Source of the DNA: Spongiibacteraceae bacterium UBA5047
GTDB taxonomy: Bacteria; Pseudomonadota; Gammaproteobacteria; Pseudomonadales; Spongiibacteraceae
Direction of reading: 5' to 3'
NCBI GenBank assembly: GCA_002415025.1
Contig: DIBR01000034.1
Coordinates: 71,909-135,908, forward strand
DNA length: 64,000 bases
The notes under the pieces were generated by a model. That model was not told the DNA's origin. It did not search any database and saw only the letters and a program-made list of their open reading frames with translations. The translations under genes and the position numbers were made by a program. Shown piece after piece: positions 58,816-64,000 of this stretch; within the stretch, counting starts at the first letter, position 1; each line of letters begins with the position of its first letter.

Positions 58816-59388
58816 ATGGACATGACCAGCATTATCACTCTGGTGATTGCCGCATTTCTTCTGATGTACGCGGTTACCCTTTACAACGGCCTTGTTAATC
58901 TCAAGCACGCTGTCTCCAAGCACTTTGCCAATATTGACGTGCTGCTTAAGCAGCGCCACGACGAACTACCCAAGCTGGTAGAAACCTGCAAACAGTATAT
59001 GCAGTACGAGCAGCAGACTCTCGAAAACGTCATTAACGCCCGCTCGATGGTGGCCAAAGCCCAGGGCAAACGCGATATGAAAGCGCTTGGCGAAGCCGAG
59101 ACTACCCTGCGCGCCGGCCTGGGGAATCTGTTCGCGCTGGCCGAAAATTATCCGGACCTGAAGGCTGACGATTCTTTCCAGCATCTGCAGCAACGTATCA
59201 GCGGCCTGGAAAACAGCATTGCCGATCGCCGCGAGTCCTATAACGAGGCGGTTAATAACAACAACGTTCGCATCGAGCAGTTCCCCGATGTCATCATCGC
59301 CCGCTTTATGAATTTTGGTGCCTTTGATTTGCTCGAATTCCGCGAAGAAGAACTGACCGACGTTGATATCAAATCATTGTTTAACTGA
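58816..59388 (+). CDS. lemA: LemA-family protein
   Basis: 190 residues from ATG 58816. One N-terminal membrane helix (IITLVIAAFLLMYAVTLYNGLV) and the LemA coiled-coil body: NLKHAVSKHFANIDVLLKQRHDELPKLVET, then ALAENYPDLKADDSFQHLQQRISGLENSIADRRESYNEAV. LemA proteins are widespread, with an N-out topology and unknown biochemical role, often next to GIDE or TPM-domain proteins. The next gene follows after 17 bases and is a GIDE protein, so the two probably form an operon and a membrane complex. Confidence 0.93.
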   Translation: MDMTSIITLVIAAFLLMYAVTLYNGLVNLKHAVSKHFANIDVLLKQRHDELPKLVETCKQYMQYEQQTLENVINARSMVAKAQGKRDMKALGEAETTLRAGLGNLFALAENYPDLKADDSFQHLQQRISGLENSIADRRESYNEAVNNNNVRIEQFPDVIIARFMNFGAFDLLEFREEELTDVDIKSLFN

Positions 59389-59405
59389 TTAAGTGACGAC
59401 CGGCA

Positions 59406-60308
59406 GTGAGCAGCTTCAGCGATCTAATCTGGATCGAAATTTTTCTTCTTGGTTTTGGTATTTTCGGCTGGTTCGGCAGTTTTCGCGGGCTCCGAATCGC
59501 ACGCCTGATTGAAGATACACCTACCTCGAAAATCCGCTCTGCCCCCCAGGGGTATATCGAGATTATAGGCCGCAGTGAAAGCAGGCCGCAGGAAGATATG
59601 CTCAGCGCAAAGCTCACCGGAACCCCTTGCGTCTGGTACAGTTTCGAAATTGAAAAGTACACCAGCAACGGCAAGAGCAGCTCGTGGAAGACTATTGAAA
59701 AGGGAGCCAGCAAGGAAGCACTGTTATTCACCGACGATACCGGCCACTGCTTTATCCACCCCGACCGTGCTGACGTCAGCACACACACCAAAAAAATCTG
59801 GCATGGCAGCAGTCGCTACCCAAGCTCTGGTAAAAACAGCGGGCTGTTCAGTCGCCGTTACCGCTATACCGAGAAGCGCATTCATTGCGATCAACCGATT
59901 TATGCTCTGGGTCACTTCGAAACCGTTCACCCCCCGTCCACGGCGGCCCAAACCAAAGCGGCAATGAACACACTGATTAACGAATGGAAGCAGGACTACG
60001 ACGCACTGGTGGCAAAGTATGACCGCGATGACAGCGGCGACATCGACCTGCAAGAGTGGGAGAAAGTTCGTGCAGATGCTCAGTCAGAGGCGGCAAAGCA
60101 GGTGCGTGACGATTACGATCACACACCCGTCAATATAATGAGTTACAGCCCGGCACGCAGCCAGCCTTTTGTCATTTCAACCAGCGAACCCAAAGCGCTC
60201 AGTACGCGCTACCGATGGCACTTTATAGGCTTTGGCATTGTGGCGCTCGGCTGCACGCTGGGCTTTTTCTACTTCCTGCCCATGACGATCAACGCCTGGC
60301 GTGGTTAG
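59406..60308 (+). CDS. GIDE-domain membrane protein with an EF-hand loop
   Basis: 300 residues from GTG 59406. An N-terminal helix, a GIDE domain (about 50-180: QEDMLSAKLTGTPCVWYSFEIEKY, then CFIHPDRADVS), and a C-terminal helix (IGFGIVALGCTLGFFYFLPM). The GIDE domain is known from mitochondrial MULAN and in bacteria sits beside LemA. Between them, at about residues 205-230, is DRDDSGDIDLQE, a canonical 12-residue EF-hand loop (Asp1, Asp3, Ser5, Asp7, Ile8, Asp9, Glu12) in a single copy. So the protein may sense or bind calcium. It lies 17 bases after lemA. Confidence 0.75.
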   Translation: MSSFSDLIWIEIFLLGFGIFGWFGSFRGLRIARLIEDTPTSKIRSAPQGYIEIIGRSESRPQEDMLSAKLTGTPCVWYSFEIEKYTSNGKSSSWKTIEKGASKEALLFTDDTGHCFIHPDRADVSTHTKKIWHGSSRYPSSGKNSGLFSRRYRYTEKRIHCDQPIYALGHFETVHPPSTAAQTKAAMNTLINEWKQDYDALVAKYDRDDSGDIDLQEWEKVRADAQSEAAKQVRDDYDHTPVNIMSYSPARSQPFVISTSEPKALSTRYRWHFIGFGIVALGCTLGFFYFLPMTINAWRG

Positions 60309-60309
60309 T

Positions 60310-60335
60310 GCCGGCAACGCTGCGCTTATGCCGGC
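60310..60335. terminator. Hairpin between convergent GIDE and acyl-CoA dehydrogenase genes
   Basis: GCCGGCA (60310-60316) and TGCCGGC (60329-60335) form a 7-bp stem with a 12-base loop, directly after the GIDE stop. No T-run; a weak terminator candidate. Confidence 0.35.
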
Positions 60336-60358
60336 CTACAATGCCGCCCCATCAGACC

Positions 60359-61537
60359 CTACAATGCGGTACTGTCTTCTATCAGCCCGAGCATCACCGA
60401 TGCGGCTTCCGTGTAGGTTCGCTCGTTAATAAATGCGTGCTGCGTGCCGGTATACATATCGCGGAAAGCCCGCTCCAGCCTGCTGCCTTCACGTATTGCG
60501 GTAGTGCCCGCAGCCAAGTGCACAAACTGACAAATTTCGCGGCAAGCTTCAGTGGCGTAGGTCGCCGACAAGCGCATATCCAGACGCATTTGCACGCTCA
60601 GCTCTTCACCTGACTTCACAGCCGCTTCTACACGGGTGAACGCATCAACCACGCCCGCACGCGCAGCACGCCACATGCCCTCATGGTGCGCCAAATTTCG
60701 CTGGAAAGTTAATTTGTGCGACAGCGTTGTAGGGTCGCCCATACGGGTTTTATCTTTCGCGAGCTGCAGCACGTCATCCAGTTGTGAGCGTGCAACACCC
60801 AGCGCCCAGGCTGCGTGGCCTGCACCCGTCAAAGGCATAACGCCCAGCTTGAAGCAATGACCACCGCGCTGCGGGTTACGGGTAAACAGAGGAAATATTC
60901 TGTGCTCGGGCACAAACAGGTCGGCCACGTTGTAATCATAACTACCCGTGCCCTTCAAACCCTGCACGTGCCAACCGTCGGTAAAATTAATCTGGTCGCG
61001 CGGAATCACAGCCACCTGCATGTCTGGCAGGCCCGTGTGATCGTCCATAATCATTTCGCCGTTCACCAAGGGAATAAACCCGGCCACCACATACTGCGAA
61101 TGGCCCGTGCCACTGCCGAAGTTCCAGGCACCATTGAGCGTGTAACCGCCATCCACTTTTTCAGCCATTCCGTTGGGCGCGAACTGCCCGCCCAGTGTGA
61201 CGCGATACTCATTTTTAACAAATACTTCGTCAAAGCCTTCGTCGTTCAAATAAGCCGCAGCAAAAGCGGCAGAGGGAAAATTGGCAATGCCGATCCAGCC
61301 CACCGATCCATCCTGACGCGCGAGTTCCTGCCAAACATCCAGCATCTCTAACAGGCCAGGTTCGCCGCCCTGCGCGGCTTCCGGGTTCATCCAGTGCATC
61401 AGGCCGGAATCCCACAACGCTTCCACCACTGCCGGTGCCAGCGTTCGGTTCTGTTCGCTCAGGGCCGCATTGGCCGACACAACCGCTTCAATCGAGCGGG
61501 CCATTGTGCGTCCGTCTGCGAATGTGTTCTCTGTCAT
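60359..61537 (-). CDS. Acyl-CoA dehydrogenase-type flavoenzyme (HsaA/monooxygenase-like)
   Basis: 392 residues from ATG 61537 (GGAGTG upstream). Acyl-CoA dehydrogenase fold: QDGSVGWIGIANFPSAAFAAAYL (helix with flavin contacts), GGQFAPNGMAEKVDGGYTLNGAWNFGSGTGHSQYVVAG, KGTGSYDYNVADLFVPEH, and the C-terminal HLAAGTTAIREGSRLERAFRDM. The GxWxFxSG strand and the SYD...VP segment place it with flavin-dependent monooxygenases and hydroxylases (HsaA, HpaB-like acyl-CoA dehydrogenase family) as well as dehydrogenases without the catalytic Glu. Divergent from the TetR gene at 61709, which probably controls it. Confidence 0.75.
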   Translation of the reverse strand: MTENTFADGRTMARSIEAVVSANAALSEQNRTLAPAVVEALWDSGLMHWMNPEAAQGGEPGLLEMLDVWQELARQDGSVGWIGIANFPSAAFAAAYLNDEGFDEVFVKNEYRVTLGGQFAPNGMAEKVDGGYTLNGAWNFGSGTGHSQYVVAGFIPLVNGEMIMDDHTGLPDMQVAVIPRDQINFTDGWHVQGLKGTGSYDYNVADLFVPEHRIFPLFTRNPQRGGHCFKLGVMPLTGAGHAAWALGVARSQLDDVLQLAKDKTRMGDPTTLSHKLTFQRNLAHHEGMWRAARAGVVDAFTRVEAAVKSGEELSVQMRLDMRLSATYATEACREICQFVHLAAGTTAIREGSRLERAFRDMYTGTQHAFINERTYTEAASVMLGLIEDSTAL

Positions 61538-61708
61538 CGTTTCACTCCTTGTTGTTATAATCACTTGACAATCAATGGTTACGCTGCTGTAACTTATACG
61601 CAAACGGTGTTTATAAAGTCAATTAATTCAAAGCCGATTTGCATTACAGCCTGTTAAGACTGACACCCAATAATTAATTAGAACGTTCAGCCGGAAGAAC
61701 CAACACTT

Positions 61709-62287
61709 ATGGGACGCACCACCGATACGCGCGATCGCATACTCGATATTGCGGAAGACCTGTTCGCACGTTATGGCTTTGCAGCCACCTCCATAACCGA
61801 CATTGCCGAGGTTGTGGGCATTCGCGGGCCCGGGGTCTACAAACATTACCGCAACAAGCTGCATATTTATGAATGTGTGCTGGCGAGATTGTTTGACCCT
61901 CTGCACGACGTTGTCAAAGCAATGAGCCATGGCGAGTCACCCGACGACATGTTTCGACAAGTCGCCACCATTTTCGGCAGCCATGCCCAGCATCCGAATA
62001 TGGCCAAGCTGATTCAGCACGCCACGCTGGCTAATGACGAAACCCTGAGCATATTGGCCGAAAAGTGGTACAAACCCTTTTTCGGCTACATCTCGGAACT
62101 CGCGGAAACGACGGATAAATCGTGGATCAATATTCCGTCGGTTATGACCTTTCACAGCATGATTCTGGGCTATATCACGCTGGCCCCGCTCCACAAAAAG
62201 ATTTTTGATGTGGATCCACTGTCGGCAGAGCTCGTTAATACACAACTCGACATTCACAAAACCCTGGTGTCTTTTGTCAGCGACTGA
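61709..62287 (+). CDS. TetR-family regulator
   Basis: 192 residues from ATG 61709. HTH: DRILDIAEDLFARYGFAATSITDIAEVVGIRGPGVYKHYRNKLHIYECVL. The C-terminal domain is of the AcrR/FadR-TetR kind used for acyl-CoA or fatty-acid catabolism. It is divergent from the flavoenzyme and convergent with the DUF6285-APH-ACAD operon, whose last gene its 3' end overlaps by 34 bases. It may control either or both. Confidence 0.88.
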   Translation: MGRTTDTRDRILDIAEDLFARYGFAATSITDIAEVVGIRGPGVYKHYRNKLHIYECVLARLFDPLHDVVKAMSHGESPDDMFRQVATIFGSHAQHPNMAKLIQHATLANDETLSILAEKWYKPFFGYISELAETTDKSWINIPSVMTFHSMILGYITLAPLHKKIFDVDPLSAELVNTQLDIHKTLVSFVSD

Positions 62288-62643
62288 TAGGTCGAATAGT
62301 TAGGGTTATCAATCGCCAGCTGTCTCAGGCTTGCCGCCTGCAGGCTGGCAAGAAGCTCCTCATCTCTGCCGTCGAACGCCCCCTCTGCTATCTTGTCGTT
62401 CAACTTCTCGCGCAATTGCGATAACTCCCCTGCTTCGCCAAGCAAGGTTTCCAACTGCTCTTTATCCCGGTCGTTACTTTCAGGCTTGCGAGAAATTTCT
62501 CTCTCTACGATCGCCAGCACGTTAACCGCAATTTTCATCTTGAACTGCAGAGCCCTGTCGTCGAGGGCCGGCACTATCTCGCTTTGCAAACATTCGCTTA
62601 CCGCCTTGAGCAGGTCAGTAGCACGGGGATAGGAATCTGTCAT
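62254..62643 (-). CDS. DUF6285 protein, kinase-associated
   Basis: 129 residues. A small helical protein (TDLLKAVSECLQSEIVPALDDRALQFKMKIAVNVLAIVEREIS over about 9-50, then LETLLGEAGELSQLREKLNDKIAEG). The family is found next to APH-like kinase genes; by size and position it resembles LvaB, which is needed by the LvaA kinase, though I cannot confirm homology. It overlaps the kinase gene by four bases (ATGA) and the opposite TetR gene by 34. Confidence 0.75.
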   Translation of the reverse strand: MTDSYPRATDLLKAVSECLQSEIVPALDDRALQFKMKIAVNVLAIVEREISRKPESNDRDKEQLETLLGEAGELSQLREKLNDKIAEGAFDGRDEELLASLQAASLRQLAIDNPNYSTYQSLTKDTRVL

Positions 62644-63647
62644 GGCTGTTGTCCTCTTAGTAAACTGAGCACATCGACTTCACACTCCGACACTCGTCGT
62701 CCGATCGCGGCCCGCTCCAGCGAAGGTTCACTTCCGCTCAAATGAACGTGAGCCTGATAGAGGCAGATCACACCCCATTTCAAGGTGCCAAATACTTCCC
62801 AGTAATGAACATGATCTGCCTTCACGACCCGACCGCTGGCGCGCTCATAGGCGCGATACAAGTCATCGCGCTGGCCAAAACCCCCTACGGGTTTGTCTCG
62901 CCGACCAAAGCGCCATGAGTTCACGCACAACCAGCCAAGATCTTCCATAGGATCGCCGATGTGGGCCAACTCCCAGTCAAGCACAGCACTAATACCCTGC
63001 TCATCGACGAGCAAGTTACCATTGCGAAAATCGCCGTGTACCAGCGCCTCATCCCGGGTGTCAGGACGGTGTTGGCGCAGCCATCGAAAGGCATATTCAA
63101 AAGCCGCCGAGCGCAGTGGATAACCGAGGTACGCAGAGCGGTAAAAATCCAGCTGTGTGTCAGCGTCCATTGCGGGAATATTGTCCAGGCGGGTCTGCGG
63201 AATCGAGTGAATAGCCGCCAGATTGTCTGCGCATTGTCCGGTCAGGTTCTCTCGCGCCCGGGCATAGCGGTCATCGCGCAGTATTCGTTGGGGCAAGGCC
63301 TCACCGGCAAGGCGACGCATAACGAAGCCCTCGCCGAGTGGATTATCCTCAGGCAACGATACCACGACCTCAGGCGCAAGCACGCCATGGTGCCTGGCAG
63401 CCGTGATCAATTGGGCTTCCTGACGCTTTGAAAGCGCCGCACCAAACTGCTGTTGATCCTGCCCCAGGCGCAAAATCAGGGCATGAGATTCGCTTTCAAG
63501 CTCCGCAACAAATGCCCAGGTCTGGGCGGCTGCGCCACCGGTCAGCCGCTGTAATTGGGTGATGGCCGGGCGCTCGCCTGTTGAACTCAGCGCGGGCGCA
63601 AGGAGTTCCGTCAGTAAGTCGCGTAGTGGCTTATGCCCCTCGGTCAT
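62640..63647 (-). CDS. APH-family kinase, second copy
   Basis: 335 residues, ATG 63647 overlapping the upstream acyl-CoA dehydrogenase stop by ATGA. Kinase motifs: GGAAAQTWAFV (loop), ALVHGDFRNGNLLVDEQGISAVLDWELAHIGDPMEDLGWL (catalytic and metal). It is a diverged homologue of 22380-23453 (HGDFRLDNLML; LDWELSTLGHPLADF). As there, the context of acyl-CoA dehydrogenase plus a small partner gene points to hydroxyacyl-CoA phosphorylation, not to drug resistance. Confidence 0.85.
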   Translation of the reverse strand: MTEGHKPLRDLLTELLAPALSSTGERPAITQLQRLTGGAAAQTWAFVAELESESHALILRLGQDQQQFGAALSKRQEAQLITAARHHGVLAPEVVVSLPEDNPLGEGFVMRRLAGEALPQRILRDDRYARARENLTGQCADNLAAIHSIPQTRLDNIPAMDADTQLDFYRSAYLGYPLRSAAFEYAFRWLRQHRPDTRDEALVHGDFRNGNLLVDEQGISAVLDWELAHIGDPMEDLGWLCVNSWRFGRRDKPVGGFGQRDDLYRAYERASGRVVKADHVHYWEVFGTLKWGVICLYQAHVHLSGSEPSLERAAIGRRVSECEVDVLSLLRGQQP

Positions 63648-64000
63648 GGTGTATTCCCGGAACTCTCGGCATTAAGCGTCGTATCGGCTTCAGCAAAATC
63701 ATAGCCGCAGCCTCCGCCTGCATACCGCTTGAGCAATTGCCGTGCTACCGACTGGATATGCACCTCGTCGGGTCCGTCATAAATACGCGCTTCGCGGGCA
63801 TGACGGTACATTCGGCTCAGCGGTGTGTCGTCGGTCAAACCGGCCGCACCGTAAACCTGCAACGCCCGATCAATCACGTTGTGCAGCATACGTGCGCCGG
63901 TCACTTTAATTGTGCCGATTTCAACACGCGCAGGATCACCCTGATCGATTCGTTGCGCCGCGTGCAGGGTCATTTGCCGGCAGGCGTGAATCTCGGCCTG
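63644..64000 (-). CDS. Acyl-CoA dehydrogenase, 5' end outside window
   Basis: The C-terminal 118 codons of an acyl-CoA dehydrogenase, cut by the right edge of the window with no start visible. The C-terminal signature VIDRALQVYGAAGLTDDTPLSRMYRHAREARIYDGPDEVHIQSVARQLLKRYAG is intact, matching RLADGPDEVHRNQIAKLELRK in the first operon. It is first, in the visible part, of the operon ACAD-APH-DUF6285, all joined by 4-base overlaps. Confidence 0.85.
   Translation of the reverse strand, partial: QAEIHACRQMTLHAAQRIDQGDPARVEIGTIKVTGARMLHNVIDRALQVYGAAGLTDDTPLSRMYRHAREARIYDGPDEVHIQSVARQLLKRYAGGGCGYDFAEADTTLNAESSGNTP

Noticed and set aside
61565..61593. Sigma-70 promoter (TTGACA at 61565) for the TetR gene
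   Set aside because: The -35 is good but no matching -10 lies at 16-18 bases; the best candidates are two to four bases off.

Overview
The window looks like a piece of a gammaproteobacterial chromosome, probably a marine or aquatic aerobic heterotroph of the Cellvibrionales kind (Spongiibacteraceae or Halieaceae would fit; this is inference from gene content). Pointers are a fused indolepyruvate ferredoxin oxidoreductase, paired aminoglycoside-phosphotransferase-like kinases with acyl-CoA dehydrogenases, two bacterial P450s, an RpoE/ChrR-type ECF sigma pair, a TonB-dependent receptor, and Pseudomonas-like REP sequences between genes.

Bases 1-11247 are the right-hand part of an integrated mobile element; its left end lies outside the window. 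It is bounded on the right by a duplicated 3' fragment of a CAT-anticodon tRNA gene (11201-11247), which follows a P4-type tyrosine integrase (9832-11055). Inside are a MOBQ relaxase, an oriT candidate built like that of RSF1010, a TraD-like accessory protein, and a lone DotA/TraY-family membrane protein. Between these and the integrase lies a defence-type cargo: a HEPN/Abi protein, an unknown gene paired with an XRE-ImmA/IrrE metalloprotease, and small unknown proteins. Further left are tandemly duplicated small proteins and two small membrane proteins. Three related stem-loops occur only in this element. The region is visibly more A/T-rich than the rest.

From 11.3 kb the chromosome resumes. 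11.3-21.0 kb holds cell-envelope genes: a TonB-dependent receptor, a DUF547 lipoprotein, a DoxX-like protein, a cupredoxin-like protein coupled to a large membrane protein, a 981-residue lipoprotein with calcium-binding-type repeats and a metal-hydrolase-like domain, and a small exported protein. 21.1-26.1 kb is a five-gene leftward operon (two SDRs, quinone oxidoreductase, APH-like kinase, acyl-CoA dehydrogenase) divergent from its LysR regulator; it resembles ACAD10/11 and levulinate (Lva) 4-hydroxyacyl-CoA catabolism. 27-33.8 kb holds an EthD-like protein, a tandem HAD protein with an altered motif I, a class I HMG-CoA reductase, small membrane proteins and a P450.

33.9-41.9 kb centres on amino acids: LeuA, two Lrp/AsnC regulators, leucine-type dehydrogenase and indolepyruvate oxidoreductase. 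41.9-48.2 kb has an ATP-grasp ligase, a MITE-like palindrome and a TetR-MFP-RND efflux operon. 48.4-52.2 kb has RDD and SDR proteins and a LysR/glutathionyl-hydroquinone reductase pair divergent from DoxX. 52.5-60.3 kb has a Ycf46-like AAA ATPase, an alpha/beta hydrolase, ChrR-ECF sigma, a cysteine-synthase-like enzyme, a second P450, and a LemA-GIDE pair. 60.4-64 kb is a second acyl-CoA/APH catabolic cluster with a TetR regulator, cut by the window edge.

All functions are read from sequence motifs and remembered families; no database search was possible.
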